Counted from the first letter of the stretch, positions 21,121 through 33,710 are shown. The stretch is DNA of 64,000 bases from Bryoerythrophyllum caledonicum (GCA_963971425.1 OZ020525.1:12530187-12594186), one strand, 5' to 3'. Numbers and translations are program-made. The notes: generated from the sequence alone by a model not told the origin.

Positions 21121-21847
21121 GAATTTCCATCAGGACACCGGAGCCTTCCCTCAATAGCAGTCGCACAAAAGGCTGGCCCGGAGCCTTCGACTGTGATGAT
21201 CCTCCTCGCCTCTTCGTATTCGTAGCCTATTCCTCGCTATGATGATTCTTCCTCATCTGGGCTGACTTTTATGCCCGGTGGCCATGTCTTGGGAACCTCC
21301 CGGGTCCCTTCCAGTCCTGCTTCTTCCCACCTTCCGGGCCAGATTCGGGTGGTGTCTATCTACCGAGCCAGATTCGGGTGGTGTCCTTCGTCCGGGCCAG
21401 ATTCGAGTGGTGTGGGTTGACTCGGATGGTGGCATTCCCTGCCTCTTGGTCTTCATGCAGGTTTAGGGTCCGAGGGATTGTTTTTAAGCTAGAGTCTAAG
21501 TCATAGCTCTAGGTCCCTTCTTGCCACTATTAAGGCTTTCATAAAAACCCCGTATTCCTCCTATCCTATCTTACTTAAAAATTAACCCCGGGTGGGGATA
21601 ACCTTCTACCCTAGCTTATCTTGTCTAATTTTAATACCTACATCTACCTAACTAAAAAAAACGAAAAATTTGTGGTACGACAAAAATCTAGGCAATACTC
21701 ATGTGATACCTAGGTGATACCCATTGTGTCCTAACCACTATGAGTTGGAAAAAATAATTAGTTGGACAAATAGTGTCTAAACCCAACCGATGTGAACGAT
21801 ATATGGAATGAAAATTAGGATTTACTTTGAGTAGAATTTTCCTAAAG

Positions 21848-24010
21848 TGAAACTTGGTCAACTTGCATGTCATCCATACTTTATGGTCTTATGTTGGGAA
21901 TTGGGACTTCATGAAAACGGTGACTTGGTTTGGAAAAAGTGTGGGAAAACTATTAGTCAACAAAGGAGGAGCTTTGACATTCATTGGGTAGGTCCTAAGA
22001 ACATTAATTGCCACGCATATCATTGATGCAAAATATGGAACATGAAATTCTTCATGCTCTTTTTCTTCATGTATTGAAATTTGACCCTACCTTCTTTCCT
22101 CTTCAGCAAGGACTTTCAAGAAAACTACATTGCATGGGCTTTCCATAGAAAACATATGGCAATCTGCAGATGCGTCAAAGTGAGAAGAGGCCAATACCAC
22201 AATATACGTCCTCACTATGATAATTATGAATGCCTCCTTTGCCCACAATCAAACCATGCAAGTGGCTTATATTTATTTAAGTTTTGAAGATTCCATGTAG
22301 TTTTGACAAGCACTCTCTCGTCAATTGTAGAATGGTGTTAGAGATTATGTGGCATGCAAAGAGTGCCATTTCAGTGCATAGAAAGGGTGAAATTCCACTC
22401 CATGCGCCACTCCATGAAGTCATTGAGATGTGTTGCCGGCCAACAAACCAATCTTATTCAAGACTTTCTATATACCGTTTCCCCAATGATAGATATTTTA
22501 TAAAATAAAACTTGGTTACCTTGCATGTTACCCGTACTTTATGGTATCAAGTTAGTATTTGAGACCATACTTTATGGTATTATTTTAGTAATTAAGACCA
22601 CATGGAAATAATGACTTGGTTTGGAAAGGTGTGGGGAAACCACTCGTCAACTCTTTGAGAACTTAAGGTACTATGGGGGACCGGTGTTTTATCATGTATT
22701 GCAGAGGACCGAAGAGCATTGATTGATATGCATTTCATTGGTGCAAAGAAAAGAGCATGAAATTACTTATGTTCTCTTTCTTTCCGTATTGAAATCTCAC
22801 CCTATCTTTTTCAATTATTTCCTCTTCAAGAAAGACTTTCAAGAAAACTCTTTTGAGTTACCTGCATTTTGATTTACACAAACTTATCCATATCCTAGAA
22901 AACATTATGACAACGTGTAAATGCCTTCAAGTGTGAGGAGGCCCTTACCACGTGTGTATAACTTCATTGTGATATTCATGAAGGCGTCCAATGCCCATCT
23001 CCAAACTTCGGAAATGGTCTATATTTATTTGGGTTATAAGGATTCCACATGGTTATAACAAGCAATTTCTCGACTATCATAGAATAGTGCCAGGGATTAT
23101 GCCGCGTAGAAAGAGTGTAATTCCACTGCATGTGCACTACATGAGATCATTGATATGTATAGCGTGTCAACAAACCAATTTTATTTAGGGCTTCCTATAT
23201 ATTGACTTCCAGAGCAATAGAGTTTCCTAAAAGTGAAACTTGGATCACTTTGAATGTCACGCATACTTTATGGTCTTAACGGTTAGTAGTTGGGACGACA
23301 TAAAAATAGTGACTTGCTTTGGGACAAGTGCGGGGCATTATTGTTCATTATGGCATTTTGAAACAAATTTTCAACTCTTTCAATAGTCTTGATACTATTC
23401 TTTTATAGTACTATAGTGAACTTTAGCATGCATTGGGTAGGGCCCAAGAGCATTGATTGCCATGGCATATATAATTGGAGCAGAAAAAAAATTATGAAAT
23501 TCCTTATGCTTTCTTTCTTTCCATACCAAAAACTCACCTTGCCTTTTCATTTTTATTCTTCAATAAGGACGTTCGAGAGAACTCTACAGTCTCACCACCA
23601 TTTTGTTGTGCATGGACTTATCAATACCACAAAAACATATGGCAATCTGCAAGTGCCTCCACAAAGAACACATGGCAATCTGCAGGCACCTCCACAAAAA
23701 ACATATGGCAATCTGCAGGTGCCTCTAAGTGTGAGGCGGCCCTTACGAAGTCATTGTGAAAATAATGAAGGCTATCCCCAAATCTTGCAAGTGGCCCATA
23801 TCGATGATTCCGTACACTTCTGACAAGAAGTCTCTCCACTATAATTGTAGAATGGTGCCAGGGATCATGTGGCATGCCAAGAGTGCCATTCCATTGCATA
23901 GAAAGAGAGTGATTCCGCTGCATGGGATCATTGAGATGTCATGCAACGCGCCAACAAACCGAGCTTTATTCAAGACTTCCAACATGCAGCTTCCACAGTA
24001 ATGGGACCCA
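21848..24010 (+). repeat. Tandem array of ~0.66-0.75 kb repeats (family R2), three units
   Basis: Units start near 21848, 22507 and 23238 with AAACTTGG(N)CACCTTGCATGT...TACTTTATGG. Each contains AATTGCCACGCAT-like, AAAACATATGGCAATCTGCA-like and GCCAACAAACCAATCTTATT-like blocks in order. Identity is partial, so the array is old. Partial units also flank both gene copies (26890-27070; 29985-30800; 33460-33640). Confidence 0.8.
23633..23735 (+). repeat. 33 bp triplication within one R2 unit
   Basis: ACATATGGCAATCTGCAG followed by GTGCCTCCACAAA-like sequence occurs three times in tandem. The matching position in other units (22150, 30185) has it once. Confidence 0.85.
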
Positions 24011-24368
24011 AGATTCCCAATGGCCAATTAAGTTACAGTTGTCAGTGCATGCTCCTTTGTGCCGCCCTTCCACAACGTATATTCCTCCCCCGAAATATCC
24101 ACCTCTCAAGCTGCATGCCTAGGAGTTGGTGCCACCGAAGCAGCTACGTGCCTTGGAGTTGGAGCCGCCGAAGCAGCTGCGTGCCTCGGAGTAGGTGCAC
24201 GACTATTATCCTGTTTCAGTGCACTTCTACAGTGATAAGTGAGCAGTTGAATTAGTTTCTTTACTCGTACCCTTAGGAATCGCTCTGAATCCATACAAAA
24301 TTTTGACACTCGTATTTAACATACATGTACATGAAAGGAAGGCGACACGGAATCAGTTCACTATTCCA

Positions 24369-24560
24369 AACACTGAACATTCTGTGGATCAGAGTAGATC
24401 GAGTATCTACACTAAATGGAAATCTCATTCTGCGAACAAAATGAAGAGTTTCTACACTGTTTCAAACCGAATACCCAATCCGATTCTGCCATGCATGAGC
24501 TTGAAGTAAACTAGTGTGGGTAATCCACATCGATTATTGATCCACAGTATCTTCAGTGTT
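24369..24560. mobile_element. 192 bp MITE present only in gene copy 1
   Basis: Its ends are inverted: AACACTGAACATTCTGTGGA at the left, and the right end reads AACACTGAAGATACTGTGGA on the other strand. The corresponding place in copy 2 (about 31132) lacks it: flanks CAGTTCACTA and CATGCAAAAGAGC are nearly adjacent there. It therefore inserted after the duplication or was lost from copy 2. Confidence 0.6.
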
Positions 24561-24840
24561 AAGTGTACTGATGACATGCAAAAGAGCTATTCGATCTGGG
24601 AGCTGCCAGAATCTCTTCAATACGTATCGCAGAAACTTGATGGATAATTGCAGCAGGCCATATCGAGTTTTTGATGATCAAGGCTACTTTATGCATTTGC
24701 AAGCTACTAGGTACGATAATCTTGATGTGGAATGTATATTTATGTGTAAATGTCATGACGCAGATCTTCACTAACTGTACAACGACCTACCACTGGTGCG
24801 AAATGGAAGGGTTAAACTATACACCTGAGGCTGGGCCCGA

Positions 24841-26515
24841 CTACGTGAGTAGCTCCCAGTCGCCATTCATCATGCAAGTTCCATCTTCAGACCCGAAGTT
24901 GGGCCGTTGACCGTGCGTGAACGCACAATACGAATCGTTCCACGCCTCCGCCCGAGGCCACATCATGGATACCGACTGCCTCACTCCCTCACCTACAATG
25001 CAACAGCGACCAGTCAATTAAGTTCGAGGATCCTAGCACCTGCAGTGATGTCCTATCGATGCACCAGTTCTCAATCCAATCAGCTGATTACAGGGTGAAT
25101 CACTTCCATTTTCCAAAGGAGGAGAAGGTGAGGCACTGAGGGGGTGTGGCATTACCGTGTGTGATGCAGAGGATGTTCTCGTAGGGGTATCTGTTGGCGA
25201 TCTTCTGGAATGTGGAGGTGTATCGCTGCTGCACTTCTGCTGCAGTTTCTCTGCTTGAAGGCAACTGCATCGAACGCGTCAGGACGTTAGAAAATACGAA
25301 ATAACTACAAGCACCTGAGAGAACCAAAAAAGAAGATAACCTTTCATTCAATAAAAGAGGCCGTAGGGATGGTGGAGCAAACTCTCCCTCCACCATAGCC
25401 GAGTCTTTCTAGGGGTATCAGAATGCTAGTGACAGAACTCTAGTACACTGGGTGTGGAGTTAAACTTGCCATGATATTATCTTCTTGTAGATTCGATCGT
25501 CCTCGAGGTCACAGTTGCAGACTCGAGATCCGACACGCCGATGAGCTATAATTTCGACGGTACGACTGTCATGGTGCATGAGGAGCTAAGCATTTGGTGT
25601 AGGAATGGATTCGGCATTGGGTGAGATAAGGGGGCTGTACCTTTTGGCGAATGGGTCGAAAGTTGGGGTCCTGCACCTCAGGCGGCAGCATGGAGTAGAG
25701 CTCAGGCAAGTCCCAAGTCCATGGCTGCAGCGAATCGTTACTTGCAGCGATTTCATCTGAAGGGTATGTCACTCCTCTCCTCCTCGTCATCTCCGCCAAC
25801 CCACATTCGATGGAAACCTTACAATAAACAAAATCAAAATAAAAGGATGAGCTGGTTGCAGACACCCGATAACCACAAACACTAGGGCAGATCGTGATAT
25901 GCATGGTGACACAATATGAAACTGACCTGCAATGTATATATGGTCATGGAGCCATGGATAGTGTGAAGGTTTAGTGACAGGATAATAATACTGTTCTAGC
26001 ACACCTTGATGGAAGGAGAGCCATAAGTGTTTGGAGAAGTAGGACGACTCTCTCCTTGAGCAGCAGCAATCGTGACACTGGAGGACATCAAGCAGAGGCC
26101 GGCGATCACTTCGGCCGCGGTTTGCACACAGCGCAGGAAGGGCGACACCACCACACGCGTCACGTTCCAGTCATCGAGGCGGATGGTGCGCCCCACGCGC
26201 CATGCCTGCAGCTTGCCCCGGTCCGTCAGAGGAGGATCCCAGGGGCGCTGCTGCGCTAGTCCAGATGCTTCAACCGCGTTTTTCACCCCGGCATGATCCC
26301 GGCTGTACTCGACGTGCTCTCCATGGCACAGGACGAACAGGTTCTGCACGAAAGGGTCCGAGCTCACATCGCACGGCGCGGCATCGGTCGCCTTGGGTCT
26401 CTGCACAAAAACAAGCTCCACACATGATGATTCCTAACCACATTTTGCGACTTGACCCTCTCATGAAATGATCTGGGGTTGGCTGAGTCTTCTCAACCCT
26501 GCTTGTGGTAGCCAT
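24841..26515 (-). CDS. Histidine phosphatase (phosphoglycerate-mutase-like) protein, copy 1
   Basis: Exons 26515-26498, 26400-26005, 25817-25641, 25264-25156 and 24992-24841 join in phase, about 283 residues. The fold is the histidine-phosphatase superfamily, plant PGM-like/UBASH3 type: RPWDPPLTDRGKLQAWRVG, VVVSPFLRCVQTAAEV, VSIECGLAEM, DLPELYSMLPPEV, and the second catalytic block ITHGEGV formed across the last intron. The first block, normally RHG, reads LFVLCHGEH, so the phosphate-binding Arg is Cys (codon 26328-26326, TGC). The nucleophile His is kept. Activity may be weakened or lost, with a scaffold role possible. The first exon is only 18 bases and less certain; an alternative is a start further upstream. 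Family members act on phosphorylated metabolites or proteins; substrate unknown. It is repeated at 31406-33083. Confidence 0.8.
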
Positions 26516-26889
26516 GGCTCCGATTGTTCGACCGCTCACTGAACAGTTTGGGAGCACTGCTTACACAGAAGATTCGAGAGCAATGAAACCCAGTGCGTGA
26601 AGAGACGTACCAGCAACGCCGTCATGATGCCTTAAGACGCTGCAACAGCTTGCCTTCAGATCGATGAATATCACTCAAACCAACACACCGCGACTCTCCT
26701 TCACATCAACATGACACGCTACTAATCTCACGATCACGTGTCCAGACTGCACACGACCCTCCCTCCACCCCAAACCAAACCCGCCTAGCTCCCACTCTCC
26801 TTCATGATCCGCAGAGTGCCTGATTCGGCTCAGTCGTTCTGTAGAGAACATAGAGTAGTATGAGGATGAAACTGCTGCTGCAGCTGTTG

Positions 26890-27070
26890 AGTGTCATTTG
26901 AGTGCATGGAACGAGATTAATTCCACGCCATGCACACTGCATGGGATCCTGGAGATGTGTAGCCCGCCAGCAAACCAATCTTATTCAATACTTCTCTTAT
27001 ACCACTTACACAGGAACAGGTATTTAGTTCAAGTGAAACTTGATCACCCACGTCACCCAGAGTTTATAGT
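26890..27070 (+). repeat. Partial R2 unit downstream of gene copy 1
   Basis: GAGTGCATGGAACGAGATTA...GCCCGCCAGCAAACCAATC...AAACTTGATCACCC aligns with the final part of the R2 units. It is repeated at 33460-33640 after copy 2. Confidence 0.75.
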
Positions 27071-27115
27071 TTTTATTGTTATTGGGGTCTGAGAAAAATA
27101 GTTACGGCATGTTAA

Positions 27116-28470
27116 CCCCTAGATTTCCAAGAGTTTCCCTCGGGGGACTTTAGAAAGTTCGGGCAGGTTCTTATGGTGTAATTCTATATCAGTTTTCTTT
27201 GATATTTTAGTGTAGATGGGCATAACTTAAAGCTTTGTGTGAGTCCATATTTTTCCTAAATCCAATATTTAGTGAAAAAGTTATAGGGTTTTGAAGTTCA
27301 AATGGGGAAAGCGGGCACCTTGGGCAACTCCAAAAACTTTTGCTAGGACACTCTATTGAATGTGAGATTTTCAATACTAGCAAGTTATATCTTTTCCTTT
27401 CCAATTGTCAAAAATAATCTCTTGTCTTTAGTGAAAAAAAGCATATAAATCCAAGTCAAACATTTTCACACATTATTGCACATTGTCGGGCAAGGTATCA
27501 AAAATATTTCTTCTTTTTCACATAAAACATTGAGATCATCATATTTTTTACTTTTTATTTTTTCCGCAGCAATATGTGGTGTAAGCCTTCTTGTTCACCA
27601 TTTGGATTCTCATTCTAAAACATACTAATTTCACAAAAATATATAATGCAGATTGACAATTTTTAAACCTCTACTCCTTGCACAATTTTTTTGGAATATG
27701 CTACACCCTTTTTCTACCTCTTAAAATTGGAGTACAAAGAGCTAATATCATGCTTAACATGATGGAAATCAATTTAGACCTTGTGAAGTGCACAAATTTG
27801 ACACCAAGTGAAGTCAAAGTCTGTTGATCCATGAAACACAGGGAAGATAATGGACCCTTTTCCTCTACTTCAAACAATATAATATTACAATCCGTGCGGT
27901 CAAATGTTATGATTTTTTAATGTAAGTTACTTAATAAGTCTTAATTGAGATCCTATGGTTTAAACTAGAAGTAAAAGTTTTTTTGTTTTGTCCTAGCTCA
28001 TAGCACTAAATCAAGCAATTTTGAGGTGTTTTTGGTATGATATTTTCAAAGAAATTGTCAAGTAGGGCATGTTGGGCAACTCCAAAATTCTAGCAAGTAA
28101 AAATTATTTCCTTTTGTATTGTTTAAATACATTTCTTGTCTTTAATGAAAAATTGCATCTTATCCCAAGTCAAATATTTTCACACATTGCCACACTATCG
28201 GGCAAAGAACCAAAAAAACTTCTTCTTTTTTGCATAAGACTTTGAGATCTTCATATTTTTAATAATTTTTAATTACAGAACGGAATGTAAAACTTATAAT
28301 GGACCGTTTGGATTATCATTTGAAACATATTTAGTTTCCAAAAAACTAAAACATGAATTGGCACTTTTTGAACCACTACTCCTTGCACAATTTCTCTGAA
28401 TATGCTACACCCTTCTCTACCTCTAAAAATTGGTGTCCAAGGTGTTGATATCATGATTAACCAAGGTTGT
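27116..28470 (+). repeat. R1 repeat copy with internal ~0.75 kb direct repeat
   Basis: It begins after TTAA (27112-27115) with CCCCTAGA. Two stretches, about 27318-27760 and 28070-28465, match in order (GGGCAACTCCAAAA, TTTTCACACATT, ATCGGGCAA-like, CTACTCCTTGCACAATTT, GAATATGCTACACCC). The unit spacing is about 750 bases. No gene is present. Confidence 0.6.
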
Positions 28471-29984
28471 TCATAGGAGGTCCTCCCTGTCCAAAAGACC
28501 GTCTGGTCCGCATGTCCGTCCATTATAGATCAGGGGAGGTCTGTTATGGGTCAACGGGATTGTCTATCATGACATTGTAACAGTGATGCATTGTCATGAC
28601 GAGTCGTGTCGTGACGGACCTTCTCGTCACGACACAATAAGGTCAACAACTCAACGAAGAGTCAAAGACGAGCTTTACCCCTATGTAGGGTAACTTAGTT
28701 ACCTCGGCGGACTATGTGTCGACCTGAAAAGAGGAATGGTGGCTGAGTGAGCTCAAAAATTTCTGGTTAGGGGAGGTGGGACTTAGTCCCAGAAACAAGA
28801 TTGTAGGCACCGAAAGGTGGCTGGCATTGGTGCGAGCTTCCCACACATCTTAGATCTGAGAGGAAAGAGAGGCTGGGGAAGCAGACCAATGTTGGAAGAA
28901 GCTCACAAGCATCAGATTTGGGAATAGACAAGTGAATATAAGATTTGTGTTAGATCTGTGATGTGCATTTCCTGAAAAGTTTGGAAGCAAGTGTTGGCAC
29001 ATAGATCTAACTAAGTCTCACACCACAACATCTGCCTCACATCTCAAGGCTGGATATCAAATCTGCAGGAGCCTTCTTTGTTAGTCATCGCACCCCCCCG
29101 ACCTAGAGATTTATCTTACACTGCTGCATGAAAGACAAGACCAACGCGATTCAAAAACAACAACTTTCCACAGATCGCGATCGACAACACTGGCAACAAG
29201 TCACTACACAAATTTGAAGCAGTAGGACCACACACCTTAGCACTGGAACACATCCAATCGCATCCACATTCCTAGTAGAAAGCAACGCACTTAGTAGCAC
29301 CAAGCGCGCGTGGCCCAGATCTCGGCAACAAAAAACGCATCATACCCCTGTGAGTTCCATCGAAGATATCGATTCCTCCTCACCCTTTCTGTTACTACAA
29401 TAGATTTGTAGCTCACACTTCATAAATCAACACTCTTTGTCTTACAATTTTCTTCTTGATATAATTCAACAAATTACATGTATCACTAGCAGCAATAGCA
29501 ATAGCCTAACCAGATAGAAATTAACCTAACTCTAGCTCACAATAATTCTATGTACACATAGAGATCTCCACAACTGCAGTAGAGTGCGGAAGTGCTGCAC
29601 ATTTTTTCCTAGAAATTATGCAGGCCAATGAGAGATGTCACATCAAGCATCTGCTACTTCTAAACTTGCCAATTCCAAGCGAATGTTAGTGCCTACAAAC
29701 GCCCATTGTCCTACAATCAATACAACAAACTGCAGCGACGTAGCAATACTAAACCAAGAGTGACGAGCAAAAGCTACCTAGCACACAACCCCAAAACTCA
29801 CCGTGCAATACCAAGACAACACCAACGATCTCGCCCTGAGATACCAAGACATCACGAGTAAGCCAACAACACCAACTAAGCACTCAACGACAACCAGCCC
29901 AACAACTGCATCAACATCAAGATCCAACAACATCATCAACCCAAGTGTACAAGACCACACCTTAACCACAAGTCATCAAAGGTC
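28471..29984. other. Non-coding spacer between the two gene copies
   Basis: I see no gene. An 11 bp perfect hairpin stem (28606-28616 with 28625-28635, GTGTCGTGACG) is present. The 3' half is AAC/ACA-rich with no structure I can name. Confidence 0.45.
28606..28635. repeat. Perfect 11 bp inverted repeat (hairpin)
   Basis: GTGTCGTGACG and its exact reverse complement are separated by eight bases. There is no T-run after it and it is a eukaryotic context, so it is not a bacterial terminator. It may be a transposon end or subterminal hairpin. Confidence 0.7.
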
Positions 29985-30800
29985 TAGGAGCGATGATTGC
30001 CATGGCGCATTTAAGTGGTGCAAAAAAAAACCTTGAAATTCCATGTGCTTGTTTACTTACCATATGAAAATCTTACCTTGTCTTTTTCAATTCTTTCCTC
30101 TCCGAGAAGGACGCTCTAGAAAAGTTTATCAATTTACCACCATGGTCCATTTTAGTGTGCATGGACTTTTCCATACCATAGAAAACATATGGCAATAGGT
30201 AGGTGCCTCTAAGTGCGCGGAGGCCCTTACAAAGTCACTATGATAATTAGCCCTTTAAGGCCAATGAGCTTTTTTGGCCTGAAAGGATCTATGAGTGTTC
30301 TAGATCATGGAGAATGACATCTACACAATAGTTACATTTCGAAACAAAAATCTAAAAACTTTTTCATGGAAATCACTTTAACTCGTCGATGCTTGCACCG
30401 ATTGTGGTGGCGATGGCCTCAAAAGATGCCCACCTTCCTCCACCTCAAAGTCATGGTAAATTTTCTCCTTTGACGTGGCCTGTAACACTTTCTGTAAAGG
30501 TTTTTGTCCACAATCGACCCATATATGGTCAATCAGCCTTGAAGGGTTGAGAAGGCGTCCTTTGCCCATCCCATAAACAATGCAAGTGGGCCATATCCAA
30601 AATTCCATACACTTCTGACAAGAAGTCTCTCCACTATTGTAGAATGGTGCCAGGGATCATGTGGCAGGACAAGAGTGCTATTCCATCGCATAGTAAGAGT
30701 GTGATTCCCCTACATGCAAACTGCAAGTAATCATTGAGATGTCATGTAGCGCGCCAGCAAACCTGGCTTATTCAAGACTTCCTGTGTACCGCTTCCACAG
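29985..30800 (+). repeat. R2 unit upstream of gene copy 2, split by a MITE
   Basis: GATTGCCATGGCGCATTTAAG...AAAACATATGGCAAT...CCCTTACAAAGTCACTATGATAATTA aligns with the unit at 23450-24000. The unit is interrupted at 30251-30546 and resumes with GAAGGCGTCCTTTGCCCATCCC. Confidence 0.75.
30251..30546. mobile_element. 296 bp MITE with piggyBac-like ends
   Basis: It starts CCCTTTAAGGCC after TTAG and ends GGCCTT/GAAGGG-type sequence before TTGA, so the flanks are decayed TTAA sites. The inverted ends match those of the 2322-2443 element. It splits an R2 unit, whose two halves align with uninterrupted units on either side, which confirms an insertion. Confidence 0.65.
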
Positions 30801-31405
30801 TAATGGGACTCAAGATTCCCAATGGCCGATAAAGTTACAATTGTCAGTGCATGCTCCTTTCAGCCGCCCTTCCACAACGTTTACCCCTTCCCCAGAATTA
30901 TGCCTCCCAAGCTGCATGCCTAGGAGTTGGAGCCACAGAAGCAGCTGCGTGCCTTGGAGTAGGTCCACCAGTAATATCATGTTTCTGTGAACTTCTACAG
31001 AGATGAAATGACCGAGCGAAGTAGTAAATCTTTACTCAAACACTCACACATCGCTCTAAAAACATTCAGAATTTAAACACTAGTAATTTACAAACACGCA
31101 CGAAAAAGTAAGGAGACACAAAAATCAGTTCACTAATGGAATCATGCAAAAGAGCTCTTCGATCTGGGAGCTGCCAGAATCTCTTCATTACGTATCGCAG
31201 AAAGATGGATAATTGCAGCAGGCCATATCGAGTTTTTGATGATCAAGGCTACTTTATGCATTTGCAAGCTACTAGGTACGATAATCTTGATGTGGAATGT
31301 ATATTTATGTGTAAATGTCATGACGCAGATCTTCACTAATTGTACTACGACCTACCACTGGTGCGAAATGGAAGGGTTAAACTATACACCTGAGGCTGGG
31401 CCCGA

Positions 31406-33083
31406 CTACGTGAGGAGCTCCCAGTCGCCATTCATCATGCAAGTTCCATCTTCAGACCCGAAGTTGGGCCGCTGACCGTGCGTGAACGCACAATACGAAT
31501 CGTTCCACGCCTCCGCCCGAGGCCACATCATGGATACCGACTGCCTCACTCCCTCACCTACAATGCAACAGCGACCAGTCAATTAAGTTCGAGGATCCTA
31601 GCACCTGCAGTGATGTCCTATCGATGCACCAGTTCTCAATCCAATCAGCTGATTACAGGGTGAATCACTTCCATTTTCCAAAGGAGGAGAAGGTGAGGCA
31701 CTGAGGGGGTGTGGCATTACCGTGTGTGATGCAGAGGATGTTCTCGTAGGGGTATCTGTTGGCGATCTTCTGGAATGTGGAGGTGTATCGCTGCTGAACT
31801 TCTGCTGCAGTTTCTCTGCTTGAAGGCAACTGCATCGAACGCGTCAGGACGTTAGAAAATACGAAATAACTACAAGCACCTGAGAGAACCAAAAAAGAAG
31901 ATAACCTTTCATTCAATAAAAGAGGCCGTAGGGATGGTGGAGCAAACTCTCCCTCCACCATAGCCGAGTCTTTCTAGGGGTATCAGAATGCTAGTGACAG
32001 AACTCTAGTACACTGGGTGTGGAGTTAAACTTGCCATGATATTATCTTCTTGTAGATTCGATCGTCCTCGAGGTCACAGTTGCAGACTCGAGATCCGACA
32101 CGCCGATGAGCTATAATTTCGACGGTACGACTGTCATGGTGCATGAGGAGCTAAGCATTTGGTGTAGGAATGGATTCGGAATTGGGTGAGATAAGGGGGC
32201 TGTACCTTTTGGCGAATGGGTCGAAAGTTGGGGTCCTGCACCTCAGGCGGCAGCATGGAGTAGAGCTCAGGCAAGTCCCACGTCCATGGCTGCAGCGAAT
32301 CGTTACTTGCAGCGATTTCATCTGAAGGGTATGTCACTCCTCTCCTCCTCGTCATCTCCGCCAACCCACATTCGATGGAAACCTTACAATAAACAAAATC
32401 AAAATAAAAGGATGAGCTGGTTGCAGACACCCGATAACCACAAACACTAGGGCAGATCGTGATATGCATGGTGACACAATATGAAACTGACCTGCAATGT
32501 ATATATGGTCATGGAGTCATGGATAGTGTGAAGGTTTAGTGACAGGATAATAATACTGTTCTAGCACACCTTGATGGAAGGAGAGCCATAAGTGTTTGGA
32601 GATGTAGGATGACTCTCTCCTTGAGCAACGGCAGCAAGGGTGACACTGGAGGACATCAAGCAGAGGCCGGCGATCACTTCGGCCGCGGTTTGCACACAGC
32701 GCAGGAAGGGCGACACCACCACACGCGTCACGTTCCAGTCATCGAGGCGGATGGTGCGCCCCACGCGCCATGCCTGCAGCTTGCCCCGGTCCGTCAGAGG
32801 AGGATCCCAGGGGCGCTGCTGCGCTAGTCCAGATGCTTCAACCGCGTTTTTCACCCCGGCATGATCCCGGCTGTACTCGACGTGCTCTCCATGGCACAGG
32901 ACGAACAGGTTCTGCACGAAAGGGTCCGAGCTCACATCGCACGGCGCGGCATCGGTCGCCTTGGGTCTCTGCACAAAAACAAGCTCCACACATGATGATT
33001 CCTAACCACATTTTGCGACTTGACCCTCTCATGAAATGATCTGGGGTTGGCTGAGTCTTCTCAACCCTGCTTGTGGTAGCCAT
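31406..33083 (-). CDS. Histidine phosphatase (phosphoglycerate-mutase-like) protein, copy 2
   Basis: Exons 33083-33066, 32968-32570, 32382-32206, 31829-31721 and 31557-31406 give about 284 residues. It is nearly identical to copy 1; visible coding changes cluster after VIAGLCLMSSSVT (Ile to Leu, one added residue, Arg to His). It shares the Arg-to-Cys change in the RHG block (codon near 32896), so that change predates the duplication. All splice sites match copy 1. Introns and several hundred bases of flanks are also nearly identical, so the duplication is recent. Both copies remain open, suggesting either youth or constraint. Confidence 0.8.
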
Positions 33084-33710
33084 GGCTCCGATTGTTCGAC
33101 CGCTCACTGAACAGTTTGGGAGCACTGCTTACACAGAAGATTCGAGAGCAATGAAACCCAGTGCGTGAAGAGACGTACCAGCAACGCCGTCATGATGCCT
33201 TAAGACGCTGCAACAGCTTGCCTTCAGATCGATGAATATCACTCAAACCAACACACCGCGACTCTCCTTCACATCAACATGACACGCTACTAATCTCACG
33301 ATCACGTGTCCAGACTGCACACGACCCTCCCTCCACCCCAAACCAAACCCGCCTAGCTCCCACTCTCCTTCATGATCCGCAGAGTGCCTGATTCGGCTCA
33401 GTCGTTCTGTAGAGAACATAGAGTAGTATGAGAATGAAACTGCTGCTGCTGCTGTTGAGTGTCATTTGAGTGCATGGAACGAGATTAATTCCACGCCATG
33501 CACACTGCATGGGATCCTGGAGATGTGTAGCCCGCCAGCAAACCAATCTTATCCAATACTTCTCGTATACCACTTACACAGTAACAGATACCTTGTAAGA
33601 GTGAAACTCAGTCACTTTGCATGTCAGCTGGAGTTTATAATATTATTAGTAACTAGGTTTTTGACGCGGTTTTCCCAGCGGGACAAGAATAGTCCTTGTT
33701 ACTTAGGTTT

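Larger units (their letters stand above)
15315..21682 (-). mobile_element. 6.37 kb transposable element of unresolved class
   Basis: The ends are TGTCGTA... and ...TACGACA, flanked by AAAAT at 15310-15314 and 21683-21687. The flanks join to recreate a repeat found uninterrupted at 8660-8960. TG...CA ends and a 5 bp duplication would suit an LTR retrotransposon, but I find no long direct terminal repeats and no reverse transcriptase. The short inverted ends could instead mark a DNA element. It carries one long minus-strand ORF and several minisatellites. It may be a non-autonomous derivative relying on proteins made elsewhere. Confidence 0.75.

Noticed and set aside
28606..28635. Rho-independent terminator
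   Set aside because: The hairpin has no following T-run and the genome is eukaryotic.
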